Shown in pieces: positions 34,313 through 46,560 of a stretch of DNA of 64,000 nucleotides. Under the pieces are notes generated by a model. The model was not told where the DNA came from. It searched no databases and worked only from the letters and a program-made list of their open reading frames with translations. A program made the position numbers and the translations under genes. The DNA lies in assembly GCF_008728515.1 (NCBI RefSeq), contig NC_044981.1, positions 112,211,702-112,275,701 of the forward strand. Reading direction: 5' to 3'. The stretch's first letter is position 1; each line of letters opens with the position of its first letter. The DNA is from Papio anubis (taxonomy: Eukaryota; Chordata; Mammalia; Primates; Cercopithecidae).

Positions 34313-36425
34313 CCTGGAGTACACTCGCCCTCTGGCCCAGAAGTTGGGAAGCAAAGCTCCTTTCCCTCTCAAAGGGGCTTGACAGGAGTAAAGAAAAAAA
34401 ATGCCAGGCATCTCAAGGTCGCTCTCACTACCCAAGGGCATGTGATAAGAAACCCTGAGCTTGGGTTTGCAAGCCAGAAAGCTGATGCAAACAAAGCCCC
34501 GATCTCAAGGGTTGGGGAAAACCTCAAGTGATTGAGTCATCACAACAGTCATTAAGCATCTGCGCTTTTTACCAACCTATGCTGCTTCTCAGAAATCCCA
34601 CCCGGATTTATCAGAGGCATAGGAGAGGAGAGGCATCGTGCTCCCAGCTCAGCATGCGCCCCAGGTGTTCTGAATGTCAGTGAGGCTGAAACAAAACCCA
34701 GGTGAGAAGAACACAGAGACCCAGAGGCTCTTGGGAGGGAGAGTCCTGGGAGGCAAAGACAGCACCTAGTACCAAGTAGAGAATCCTGTAGATTGGTACT
34801 TAATATTCTGAATGAGAAGTACGGAAATATTCTAAATTTCACTGAAGTCCTATTTAACTTTCTTTTCTGTATGCTGATCTTAAAGCAGTATCACTGAATG
34901 ACCTTAGTGACAGATCAAATCACTTACAACGGAGGGAACACACCCATGGCCCACCGTGATGTCCCAGAGCTTAGTTGTGTTTGGGCATTTTCCCACATTA
35001 AAGATGTGTCCCTAAACAGTGGCTCTGGTGACAAAAAGGGAAACAACTGTCTTCAGAGCTGCTGGGGAAAGTTATCAGCTACACCCTGCCCCACATGAGT
35101 GAGAGGCCCTCCTATGGGTACCCATAGCATGAGGCCCTGGGTCACCTCTACACACCTTTCTTGTCGTAGATTTGTTGAGAACCCACAGTCCACAGTGAGC
35201 AAGGCGCTGTGTGTCAGCCACAGTGAGGCCCTGGCCCTGGGGGACGGGCCATCTAAACACAGCTCTGACAAACACAATGATACGCAATGGCCCCAAAGCC
35301 ACGGACAAACCTGGAGTGCTTTAGTAATTCAGGGAGGGAGAAAACTCCGCCAGCGGCAGGCAGGGAGGTTTCACGTAGGAGGGAGGAGGTGAGCTGGCCT
35401 TGTGGAATGACAGGATTTGAACAGGTTTAGGGGGAAGGGAGAGAACTCCCAAGAGGCAAAATGGTAGCGGGAGGCAAAAAGACAAGATGAGTTCTAACTA
35501 TGGGTGTAGAAAGGTCCCTGACCTGGAAGCCAGTCAACTCTGGGCTACAAACATGCATGTTGATGGGGGCCAGACAGGTGACAGAAATGGGGCAGGCTGA
35601 GGGGCTATACCATAGAGTGAGGAGTGCAGCAAACTGCAGAAAACACGGCCCGAGGGGAAGGAGCAGGGAACACACCATTCCCACCTCCTGTCACCTTCTA
35701 AGAATATGTGCTCAGTGCTGCTGGATTGTCTATGTTTTCAGGAATAACTGAAAGTAGAGTTTTTTTAACGTAGAAAAATCCAGTTTTTAAAGCTGTCTGG
35801 CAACTTCTTAAAATATTGTGTAGGATAAACAAAACCCATTGGCCCATAGGCTGCCGGCTCCCCTTGTCCTGCAGAGACTGCCCTCACTGAAGGTTCCACA
35901 GCTCCAGAACAAGCGAGGGGAATGACAGAAGGAAGAGCTGACCCCGCTGCGGAGCGCGGGTAACAGGGAGGGGGCAGGAGGCAGTGCAAAGGCCATGCAT
36001 CAGGTGCGAAGCAACAGGGCTTGAAGATGATCCCGGCAAGAATAAGATTTTAAAACAGTGATAATAGGGAGGAATAAACAGATGGAGTTTGGAGATGAAC
36101 TGGATGGGGGATGAGGGGGAAAGAAAAGGTAAAGATAAGATCCAGGTTCTGAGCCTGAGAGGTTTTGGAGAAGGACAGTAATGACAGGAGCACACCGGAG
36201 CCCTGAAGACACCTCACAAACCAACACGCAGTGCAGGCTTGGCCATCACCAGCACCCCTGCCCCAGCTTGCAAGCAGCAGCGGTACCCCACACTGCCACC
36301 ACACTGGGAAGCGCTGCAGAGCCTGGTGCTGGGCATGCCACGGATGGAAGCTCAGAACAGGCTCAGGTACCAGGATGCAGAAATGCAAGCAAAGCAGAAT
36401 CCTGAAACACAGCTGGCCTGCAGTG
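34313..36425. other. Unique sequence of intron 1
   Basis: GC-richer than the window average, no Alu. Overlapping open frames on both strands (such as 35099-35392 and 36231 onward) have no recognised domains. Confidence 0.5.
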
Positions 36426-36429
36426 ACAA

Positions 36430-38361
36430 CACACACACACACACAAATATATACACAAACACACACACATGAATACACAAAATTCATACCACTCATACAC
36501 TCACAAGCACACACACACAAATATATACACAAACATACACACACATTAATACACAAAATCCATACCACTCATACACTCACAAGCGCACACACACACAAAT
36601 ATATACACAAACATACACACACAATACACACACTCCATACCATTCATACACTCACATCCACACACACACAAATATATACACAAACACACACACACATGAA
36701 TATAAACACTCCACACCACTCACTTACATGCACACACACACAAATATATACACAAACATACACACACATGAATACACACAATCCACACCACTCATACACT
36801 CACATGCACACACAAATATATACACATGCGAATTAATATACGCGCTCCATACCATTCATACACTCACATCCACACACACACACACAAATATATACACATA
36901 CACACACATGAATATATACACTCCACACCACTCACATGCACACACACACAAATATATACACAAACATACACACACATGAATACACACACTCCACACCAAA
37001 CACATGCACACACACACAAATATATACACATATACACACGAATACACACACTCCACACTAATACACTCACGTGCACACACACACACACAAATATATACAC
37101 AAACATACACACACATGAATACACACACTCCATACCACTCACATGCACACACACACACAATATATACACAGATACACAGATGAATACACACACTCCACAC
37201 CATTCATACACTCACATCCACACACACACAAATATGTACACAAACATACACACACATGAATAGACACACTCCACACCACTCATACACTCACATGCACACA
37301 CAAAAATATATACACAAACATACACATAGATGAATACACACACACCACACCACTCACACTCACATGCACACACACAAATACACACACATACACACAGATG
37401 AATACACACACACCACACCACTCACTCACAGGTACACACACACAAATATATACACAAACATACACACACATGAATACACACACACCACTCACACTCACAT
37501 GCACACACACACAAATACACACACATACACACAGATGAATACACACACACCACACCACTCACTCACAGGCACACACACACAAATATATACACAAACATAC
37601 ACACACATGAATACACACACTCCACACCACTCACATGCACACACACACACAAATATATACACAGACACACAGATGAATACACACACTCCACACCATTAAT
37701 ACACTCACATACACACACACACACAAATATGTACACAAACATACACACATACATGAATAGACACACTCCACACTAGTCATACACTCACATGCACACACAC
37801 ACACAAATATATACACAAACATACACATAGATGAATACACACACTCCACACCACTCATACACTCACATGCACACACACACACAAATATATACATACACAC
37901 AGATGAATACACACACTCCACACCACTCACAGGCACACACACACACAAATATACACAAACATACACACAGATGAATACACACACTCCACACCACTCATAG
38001 ACTCACATGCACACACACACACAAATATATACACATACACACAGATGAATACACACACTCCACACTAATACCCATACACCTTCACATGCACACACACACA
38101 CACAAATATATACACATACACACAGATTAATACACACACTCCACACCACTCATTCACAGGCACACACACACACAAATATATAACAAAATACACACAGATG
38201 AATACACACACTCCACACACACTCATACACTCACATGCACACACACACACACAAATATATACACAAGCATACACACACAGGAATGCACACACTCCACGTC
38301 ACTCCACATGCTACAGCGCGCACACACACACACAAATAAACACACAGATATACACACACAC
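36430..38361. repeat. CA-rich minisatellite, about 27 units averaging 72-73 bp
   Basis: A conserved 'caaatatatacacaaacata' core recurs at 36445, 36519, 36597, 36670 and so on to 38334. That is 27 copies spaced 64-81 bp apart over 1,889 bp. Between cores each unit has 'gaatacacacactccacac', a variable 'actcatacactcacatg' and a CA run. Length differences come mostly from the CA runs and the optional 'catacactca' piece. The plus strand is nearly free of G. Long Thr/His/Tyr/Ile frames on the plus strand and Cys/Val frames on the minus strand are side effects of the composition. Confidence 0.97.
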
Positions 38362-39436
38362 TTCTAACTAGCCAGAAAGTTTACACTGTGAGCCCTCTCC
38401 GATGTCATGTTAGCTTCCAAAAAATACAAATATTACCCCTGCCCACAGCAGTGAAGGTGGCGGGCAGCAATGTTTAAGCTAAAACTTCACCTGAAAAATG
38501 GATCATGGTCTCCAAGCTCCAGGAGACACAGCTTAGCAGCTCCCTGAAAATGACCGTGGCTAACAGCTCTCATCTGTCTCCATCTCAAAATACGGATGGC
38601 GACGTAACATGGGATTAAACTGCTGTGCAAATTGCGGCAGCTGACAGAGAAACGTGGGGTGGCAGGGGTGGGGAGGGGCAAATGCCAGTTTATTATGACC
38701 TGTTCAACCACTCATCTGAACAATAGCCACGATTTCTTATAGCTCACCTTTCTATAGGCTTATGGGAGAAAACCGGCCTAGGAAGCATATAAAAAGAACC
38801 AAATTCCTCGGGATTATGTGAGCTCTCTATGAAAACATTTACATTTCATGTTTTCGTTGTAATGACAATCCAAAATAATTCCTGTAAGCAAGCACAGTCT
38901 AAGAATAGTCTGGACAGCCGTGCTATAACCACGCTGTGCCGGGCTCCTCTGTGTTTACACATTGGCATCAAGCAGAATTATGTTAATTATTGTGGCTAAT
39001 GAGAAAAAAGCCACAGGGTAGATTTAATATATACATGACTCATTCACGCCAAGTGAAGCCAAACGTTATCACTCAAAGGACACTGAGCGACGGCAATCTG
39101 TACCTAATTCCTGTGACAAAAGGAGTGAAGCCAGCCATCACAGCAAAGCAATGTTGTGCATTTGAGTTTCATTAGCTGGGTACTTCATGTTTAATTTGCA
39201 ATTTGGATGTGATTTTTATAACCATAGCATAAGGAATTTATACCCAGTTTTAAGTGGTATGTATTTAAGTAATATAACATTAAATATTTAAATCAGCCCT
39301 GGAATCTGCAAAAAAAAAAAAATGTTCCCACTTAACAAGGGGCCGAACCTACCCCATGACACATCACTATATAATGTCAGAGCACTGGGGATAAAGGGAG
39401 GATCCTGGAAGCTTTCAGAAGAAAACCAGGCCACAC
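38362..39436. other. Unique sequence of intron 1
   Basis: AT-rich toward the end, with a 12-base A-run at 39310. No repeat or gene recognised. Confidence 0.5.
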
Positions 39437-39438
39437 AT

Positions 39439-39546
39439 GGAAGATAGAGAATTAATGTCAGTGGGTTTCCCTAAAGCAACAGAGCATGGAAGCCAACAGC
39501 AAGGATTCCAGAAACCCGAGAGGAAACCATTTCCAATCTCAAGGCC
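39439..39546. repeat. Inverted repeat, left arm
   Basis: Its reverse complement matches 39883-39973. In the first 62 aligned positions I count 5 mismatches, including the shared 'ttctggaatccttgct'. The right arm then lacks about 16 bp. Confidence 0.9.
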
Positions 39547-39557
39547 TACATCCTCCC

Positions 39558-40061
39558 TGCTATGGTGTGGATGTGGTTTGACCCCTCCAAACCTCAGGGT
39601 GAAATTTGGTGCCCAGTGCAACAGTACTGGGTGAGAGGTAGTGGGAACTTTCAGAGGCAATTAGGTCATGGGGGCATGCCCTCATGTGTGCATTAACACT
39701 GTTCTCCAGAGACTGCGTTGGTTCCCATGAGGCTGGTTGTTATAAAGTGGGTAGGCCCCCTTTGCCCCATCTCTTTTCTCAAACACTCGCCTGCCCTTCC
39801 AGTTTTCTGCCATGCTATGACACGGGATGAAGGCTCTCACCAGAAGCCAACCAGATATGACCCCTCAACCTTGAACTTCCCAGGCCTTGAGGTTGGAAAT
39901 TGTTTCCTCTTGGGATTCTGGAATCCTTGCTCTTGGCTTCCACTGGGAAGCCTGCTGACATTGATGATCTTCCTCCAGAACTAAAAGAAATAAATTTATT
40001 TTCTTTATACATTACCCAGTCTGTAGTCTTCTGTCACAGTGACAGAAAATGAACTAAGACA
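39558..40061 (+). mobile_element. MLT1/MST-type MaLR LTR with a foreign insert
   Basis: Starts 'tgctatggtgtggatgtgg', contains 'aattaggtcatgggggcatg' and 'agaaataaatttattttctt', and ends 'gaactaagaca'. Between 'cttcccag' (39876-39883) and 'cctccagaac' (39972) about 86 bp are inserted. This insert is the right arm of the inverted repeat. Orientation is opposite to the gene. Confidence 0.85.
39883..39973. repeat. Inverted repeat, right arm, inside the LTR
   Basis: Inverted, slightly shorter copy of 39439-39546, separated from it by 336 bp. Confidence 0.9.
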
Positions 40062-40611
40062 TTCCCAAACTATCTAGAAAGAGTAGAGAAAATACGACAG
40101 ATACTTTAAGACACATTGGGTCTTAGATCTTCATATATTTACCTCCTATTTTGGGAAGGAGTGCTCCGGCAAAATAGAGAAACAAACTTTGATTTTCTTA
40201 TATCCTCTACAGTTGTGGCTCATGAAGGCCAGAGGGCATGTTCCCAAATCCAGATTGAGAAAGGTTCATGGGACGCCAGAGTGAAGAACAAAGCAGATGG
40301 AGGCTTGACAAGCTGGGGAGCATGCAAGGCATGCAGATGAACCTGCCTGATGCCAACCAAGGGCCCAGCCCCACTGGGTACCCATCTGCACAGGTGGTCG
40401 GGCCATTTAGAGTGGCTGGGGTAGGATGGCCTCACCTTGCGCCTTAGACAGAAGTAGCATGGGTAAACAAGCACACGCCTTTCCAGTGGGATCCCATATT
40501 ACCAGTATTTCCCTAATACACATTTGTTTTAAAAGTTAAACAAATGGCTAAAGCTTGCTTAAAGCCAGAGAGCAAAGTCCTCCCAAAGCCCTTTTTAAAA
40601 ACATCAAAATA
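40062..40611. other. Unique sequence of intron 1
   Basis: No repeat or gene recognised. Confidence 0.5.
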
Positions 40612-40900
40612 GGCCAGGCACAGTGGCTCACACCTGTAATCCCAGCACTTTGGGAGATCGAGGCAGGCAGATCACGAGGTCTGGAGTTCAAGAACAGCCT
40701 GACCAACATGTTGAAACCCCGTCGCCACTAAAAATACAAAAATTAGCCAAGCATAGTGGCACGTGCCTGTAATCTCAGCTACTCAGGAGGCTGAGGCAGA
40801 AGAATTGCTGGAACCCGGGAGGCAGAGGTTTCAGTGAGCCAAGATCATGCCACTGCACTCTAGCCTGGGCAAGAGAGCAAGACTCTGTCCAAAAAAAAAA
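40612..40900 (+). mobile_element. AluS
   Basis: Full-length. Target duplication 'atcaaaata' before and after. Confidence 0.95.
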
Positions 40901-41309
40901 AATCAAAATAGCCTGACTGAACCTGACGCCATGGTGAAGCGAAGGAATGTTTTACATAATATTTACAGGAATTGCTGTTCTTGTCACCCAGGAGAGCAGG
41001 TCCTGACCTACCTATACCCTATGAAGGTTCACTTCTGGGGCACTGACACAGATGCAAATGACAGCTGTGTGGCAGAGAGGAGAGCTCCCAGCAGGGGCCA
41101 TCCCCACGCCCCATATAGAACCCCTCCCTTTCCTCCTGCTCATGAAGACACATTCCAACACAAGTGAGCAGGAGTGGCATTATCTCACAAATCAACACTG
41201 TAAAACAAATACCAGCGTTCACACATGAAGATTCACATCACGGGTTATGTCAGATTATTCTAGAACTAGGCACATCTACATCAGGATCTCAGGACACCAG
41301 GCAAACCCC

Positions 41310-41870
41310 TGCAGCACCAATTTACTGAGCACCTACTACCTGCCAGGCACTGTCCTAGATGCCAGGGATGAAGAATAAACAACTGACAAAAATATTTGCT
41401 CTCATGGGGATTAAACTCTAACAGGGGAAGACAGACAATAATCAAATAAGTACCATAGGTAGCATGGCAAAGGGTGATAAATACTTTGCAGAAAAATTAG
41501 GCAGGGGAGAGAGATAGAGAGTAGCGGGGCCTGGAGTTTTAAATCGGGCAGTGACAGGGTAAGGTTCAGCGAGAAAGGCGTCTGATTAAAGACACTGCAT
41601 CAGGGGAAAACACATAATGCCAGGCTGTGTCTGAAAAGCTGCCAGGAGCCCCAGGGTCACTGTAGCAGAGGTGGGGCCATGGCGGGGGAAGGGACAGAGC
41701 ATATGGAGACTCAGAGGACCCTGTAAAGCCTCTAACTTGACCATGAGCAAGAGAAAAGCCATTGGTGGGTTAGGACAGAGGCACGATGGGTTATGGTTTC
41801 CCTGTAAGAAAGGAAGGTATACACGACAAGACCACTTAAGAAGCCACAGAAATAAGCTAGGAAGAGATGA
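41310..41870 (-). mobile_element. L2 LINE 3' region, reverse orientation
   Basis: 'tactgagcacctactacctgccaggcactgt' order, 'ggggattaaactct', 'gacagacaataatcaaataa' and 'taaagcctctaacttgacc...agccattggtggg' are reverse L2. Confidence 0.7.
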
Positions 41871-41891
41871 CACTGGCTTCAGCTAAGGGGT

Positions 41892-42208
41892 AGCATGATA
41901 TATATTTCCTTTTCTTTCTTCTTTTCTTTTCTTTTTTTTTTTTGTTTGTGAGATGGAGGCTCGTTCTGTCACCCAGGCTGGAGTGTAGTGGTGCTATCTC
42001 AGCTCACTGCAATCTCCGCCTCCCAAGTTCAAGGGATTCTCCTGCCTCAGCCTCCCGAGTAGCTGAGATTACAGGCGCCTGCCACCACACCCAGCTAATT
42101 TTTGTATTTTTAGCAGAGACGGGGTATCACCATGTTGGCCAGACCTGTCTCGAACTCCTGACATCAAGTGATCCGCCCACCTCAGCCTCCCAAGCATGAT
42201 ATATATTT
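41892..42208. repeat. Target-site duplication around a truncated Alu
   Basis: The perfect 16-mer 'agcatgatatatattt' occurs at 41892-41907 and 42193-42208, bracketing the Alu. Confidence 0.95.
41908..42192 (-). mobile_element. 5'-truncated Alu in reverse orientation
   Basis: Reverse Alu with a TTTTC-rich tail. It stops after 'cacctcagcctccc', lacking the last 35-40 bp (the Alu 5' end) before the target duplication. The truncation happened at insertion. Confidence 0.95.
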
Positions 42209-42209
42209 T

Positions 42210-42905
42210 GTTCTTACAAATGAACTCTTATCTGGGTCACCGCTGATCCAAACCTCAGAGAGCAAACGGGTATCTCAAGAGCTCCACCAGGTACTGTAGT
42301 TGGGTGAGCCACTGAGCACGTTGCGAGATGACAAGTACCAAGCTCACGCCTATGCAACAGCAGCAGCAGGCCAGTGTGATGGCTCTTGGTCCTAAAAGTT
42401 CAGTGAGGCTGCTAGACGCTGACTAAGCCCAGGCTGAACTGCCTGGGGGCGGCAGCAAAGCAACAAGGAACTAGGCTGAGGAGGTCTTTTCCAGGTCCTG
42501 AACCCACCCACCAGGCAGGTTTCTCTTTCCCACCCACCAGGGAAGCTGCCAGTATCACTGGCACCCAGGGCAGGCTTCAGTCATGCCCCCAAAACTCTCC
42601 CCTACATTTAGCAATTCATTTTAGCAAACGAATTATCTCTGGAGAGATTATCAAAGTGCTCCAGACACAGTTTAAAAAAAAAAAGACTCTGAGTTTGAGC
42701 CGCGGTGGTGTTCTATGCCCAGCCTTGATCTCAAAGGGCTCAAGAGGCCACTTTCTCCTGTGATGGGAGGACCCTAGGGAGTCTGGTGAACAGAGCACAG
42801 CATGGGAATAAAGTGACTGAAGCCTCCGACTTCCCATGTATGCCCCAGGCTGTCCTGCTTCTCAGCACAGAGGAGGTCCCTTGGGGAGGGGCCAAGTGGT
42901 GTTGC
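42210..42905. other. Unique sequence of intron 1
   Basis: A short CAG run at 42358-42371. Otherwise nothing recognised. Confidence 0.5.
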
Positions 42906-42909
42906 ACCC

Positions 42910-43120
42910 AGAGCATGGAGTTTGGAGAGAGGGAGGCCCAGGTTTCAATTTCATCTCTGCCTCTCACAACCCATGAGGGTTGGGCAGCGTGTAACGCATC
43001 CCCTAACCCTTAGTTCCCACACCTGTAAAATGCAGACTGCTTGCTAATTCTCAGGGCTGGACAGAAATCTGGCACAATCACGCCCAGGCATGTTGTGCAA
43101 ACTCAACAAATGGCGACAGG
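42910..43120 (+). mobile_element. MIR
   Basis: 'gcccaggtttcaatttcatc', 'ttagttcccacacctgtaaa' and 'ggcacaatcacgcccaggca' fit the MIR order. Confidence 0.65.
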
Positions 43121-44245
43121 ACCTCAGCGGGTGCTAAGTTGACTGGGCACATCTGATTCCTCTTCAAATGAGTAAATATTCCATGCAAATGTCTCTTCCA
43201 GGGAATCTTGTACTCCTGATGCCTGAAAATCGTAAGTGAAAACTGATCACACTACCAACTTGTTCAAAACCACAGCATTCAAAGAGAAAAAAGGAAAAGT
43301 AAATGTCAGCAAAAAACCCCAGATGCAGAGCGTCCCAGAGACGATCACACTTTGCTCTGCATATGAACACTAAATACGCACAGCTGGTAGTTAACAATGC
43401 CCCAGTGACGAGAAAGTCGGCAGGTTGGTCCCCATGAGGAAAGTGAAAATAAGTGATGGCTGAGACAGTTCATAAAGATGGCAAGGACAATCTTCTAAGC
43501 CATGGCATAAATGAGGACACTGAGGACACCTTGAAAGCACTGGACATAGTGGCCAAATGGCCACCACCCTCATGGCTCCTGTGCTGACAGCAGCCTCTCC
43601 TCTCAGCACCCTTCTTTCCCCGTGCAGCACCTACATGAAGATCCCCGGGCGGTAGAGGAATGCCACGCAGAACCTACAGGCTTGGTGCTGGTCCTGGGCT
43701 ACAGGCAATGGATAAGGACACTGGGAAAGAATAAAGGAAGGGCTGGCACAACCCAAGGACAGAGCAGCAGCAGTCCAGCCTGTCTCTAAGAAGTCACACT
43801 TACCTATGTCTTGCTTCCCATTAATTTAGGGACTGAGCCTGAACTGTCTCTGATAGAAGATGGTCCACATCCAGATTTGCAGTGGAATTCTCTTAGACTG
43901 GAAACACTCAAATTACCTGATGATGGAATAAAAGCAGTGGGCAGAAGCCTGTTCTAGCCAGTTCTTGGAGAGAAGACGGTTGCCCTGCACTATCACCTGC
44001 CCATGAACGAGGCATTTGGGGTTGCTGCAGTGTTAGATTTCCTAAAACAGAACATGAAATCCAGACCGTTTCACCACCTGCCTTGGGAAGGCTCCTAGAT
44101 CAGCAACGGCCAAATATGTCCAGTACTGGCAGGTGCACAGAAGCCTGAGAAGATGATATGGAAAAGCTGCTGGGAAGACACTGAGAGGAAATTGTGAATC
44201 CCATGGCAAGGCCTCAGCTGGTGAGCAGACACATTGCACTTGGGA
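43121..44245. other. Unique sequence of intron 1
   Basis: No repeat or gene recognised. Confidence 0.5.
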
Positions 44246-44249
44246 GTAT

Positions 44250-44815
44250 GAAAGACCATTGTTGATATGGGCCATCAAGCATGAAAAGACACGACGGACC
44301 CTTAAATGCAGATCCCTAAGTGAACGAAGCCAAACCGGAAAGGTACTCATACTGCATGATTCCAACTACAGGACATTCTGGAACAGACTGAAATATGGAG
44401 ATAGTAAAACCGTCAGGGATTGCCAGGGGCCAACAGGGAGAGAGAGATGACTAAGGCAGAGCACAGGGCAATGTTCAGGCCAGAAAACCTGTATGATCTT
44501 GTAAGGGTGCATCTATGTCATCATACATTTGTCAAAACCCAATTAGAGGAAAAGGACACACAACCCCAGAACTCACAGGATGTACAACACAAAGAGTGAG
44601 CCTGAATGGAAATGAGGCGCTTTAGTTAATAATAGCATAGCAAGATTGTCTCAGCAATTGTAACCAAGACACCACACTAATGCAAGATGTTAAGAAAAAG
44701 GGCAACTGGAATGGAGGGAGGAGAAAGAAAGGGGTAGATGAGAATTCTCTGTGCTTTCGGCTCAATTTTTCTGTAAATCTAAAATGCTTTAAAAAAATTA
44801 AGTTATCAAATTAAA
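44250..44815 (+). mobile_element. L1M 3' end
   Basis: 'gaacgaagccaaaccggaaa', 'catgattccaactacagga', 'gggattgccaggggcc' and 'aatttttctgtaaatctaaa' are L1M ORF2-end/3'UTR landmarks. It resembles the 3' end at 24320-24830. Confidence 0.8.
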
Positions 44816-45775
44816 ACAAAACAAAAGTCCAAGACTAATATGTTGGTGGTGGCTGAACCTGGGAAGGTAAGGGCCAGGACTTCCTGTGACTGGCTCTGCT
44901 GGTTCTTCTTACAGTCGAGGGCTGGGCAAAAGGTCCAGGTGTGAGTCGCACAATGACGTTCGGCCAACTGAGGCACACCCAGGTCCTCAGCTTCAGCCCT
45001 GAGACCAAGCCAGGCTGTGTGGGAGGGCACCATGGGGAACCTCCCAGAGAAGAGCCTGCAGGGCTATCCCAGCGGCAAAGGAGCGGCAAAGTCAGCCGAA
45101 GCCTCTTCTGCCCAATGGGGACTCCAGTTTCTGGTTGAGAGGAGCCAGGGTTGCTGCTGACAAGACACGGGCCTGCCCCAAACCTAAGAACAGCAAGGGT
45201 GCCAATGAGAAAGGGAAAAGCAAAGCCAGGCGCCAGGACAGCCTGAGGCAAGAAGGCATGGGCTTGATCTGGGAAAAGCCAGCCGGAGCCAGGCAGTACC
45301 TCTTCCATGGGGCCCAGCCTGCGTGTCAGAGTGGGGATACAGAGGAGGGACACAGAGACTCACAGAGACTCAAGGCTGGCAAGCCTTGTGGGGGGGCTGG
45401 GCACCCACCAGGGATGTTCTGCATGAGGATGAGAAACTTGCTAGAACATTCCTTGCACTACCTCCCTCACACCACACAGGAGAGGGGAGAGAGGAGCTCA
45501 GGCTTGATGCAAGGCTACACCAGGGTCAGAGGGCAGGCCCCCTGGGCACACGGGCCCAGCTGCCTTTGGTCTTAGGGAATGTGGCCAGTCCAAAATAAAA
45601 AGTCATTTAACCAGAGCTGCCTTGTGAAATGAGCAGACCAAAGGGCATGCTTCTTTGTAAATTATTACCATAATCGTTTATGTGTAATGCATGTTTATGC
45701 AGGCAATGTGACAGTTCATGGAATACTCCACTCCTGACACCTCCTCTCCCTGTTCCCACCATCCAATCCCTCACC
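44816..45775. other. Unique, GC-richer sequence of intron 1
   Basis: Open frames of 146 codons (plus, 45135-45575) and 172 codons (minus, 44835-45353) overlap each other. Neither has a recognised domain. Confidence 0.45.
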
Positions 45776-45779
45776 ATAA

Positions 45780-46445
45780 CTATCAATTCTATGGCTTAAT
45801 GTCTCCTAAACCTGCACTTTGTACCGCCTCCACTGCCCCCCTAGTGAAAGCTAAATCATCTTTTGCATAAGCTATAGCAGGAGCCTCTTAACTGGCTTCC
45901 ATAAACCCACCTTCATTACTCCTCCATCCCAGTTTCCACTCTGTAGCCAGAGTAGCAACTTTAAGAACACAGATCTGTCATTCACCAGCTTAGAACCCAC
46001 GGGCAGCTTCCTACTAGTCTTAGGACCAACATTCTTACCTCTGCCTGGAAGGCTTCCCCTTCTGGGCTCCCAGCCTCCTCTCCGTTCAATGCCTCACCTC
46101 GATTCCCTGAGCTCTAGATCTGCTGGTCTCCTCCGATCCCTCAGGACACTCCCCAGCCAGGCCTCCACGGGGCCTTTGTACATGCTGGGTGCATGTACAG
46201 GACACTCTTCTCATTATCTCACATCAGCCATCACTTCCTAAAGCAAAATGTCTTCGCCAGACTTGTGATGAGGTCAACCTCCCAGCCCTGGAAACTCAGA
46301 ATGCCCTGCACCTCTCTTTAACTGTACTTTCCACACACTTCCAATTTACATTTCTCAGTCTCCCTCCCTATACTGGAGGACCAAGAGCAGTGCCTGGGAC
46401 CCTGCCTGACACACAGCCCTGATAATCATTTTGTAAATAAAATAA
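45780..46445 (+). mobile_element. L2 LINE 3' region, forward orientation
   Basis: 'agccagagtagcaactttaa', 'ctcttaactggcttcc', 'ctgcctggaaggcttcccct', 'gggcctttgtacatgctg' and 'agcagtgcctgggaccctg' follow the L2 order. Confidence 0.8.
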
Positions 46446-46449
46446 CAAA

Positions 46450-46560
46450 CAATTCCCTGAGGTGGGTATTATCATCATCTCTATTTACAGATGGAATGTC
46501 TGAATATCCTGCTCAGTGGGGCTGATCGCTTCCTTAGTTCCAAACCTGGACAATCTGACC
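46450..46560 (-). mobile_element. MIR fragment
   Basis: 'gtgggtattatcatcatctc...tttacagatggaatgtctga' is reverse MIR. Confidence 0.55.

Noticed and set aside
36231..38292. Many open frames up to 201 codons rich in Thr/His/Tyr (plus) or Cys/Val (minus)
   Set aside because: They are translations of the CA-rich minisatellite, open because the units rarely make stop codons. The same DNA is open in several frames at once.
45135..45575. 146-codon plus-strand and 172-codon minus-strand frames at 44.8-45.6 kb
   Set aside because: GC-rich DNA with overlapping frames on opposite strands, no splice-site context and no family resemblance.
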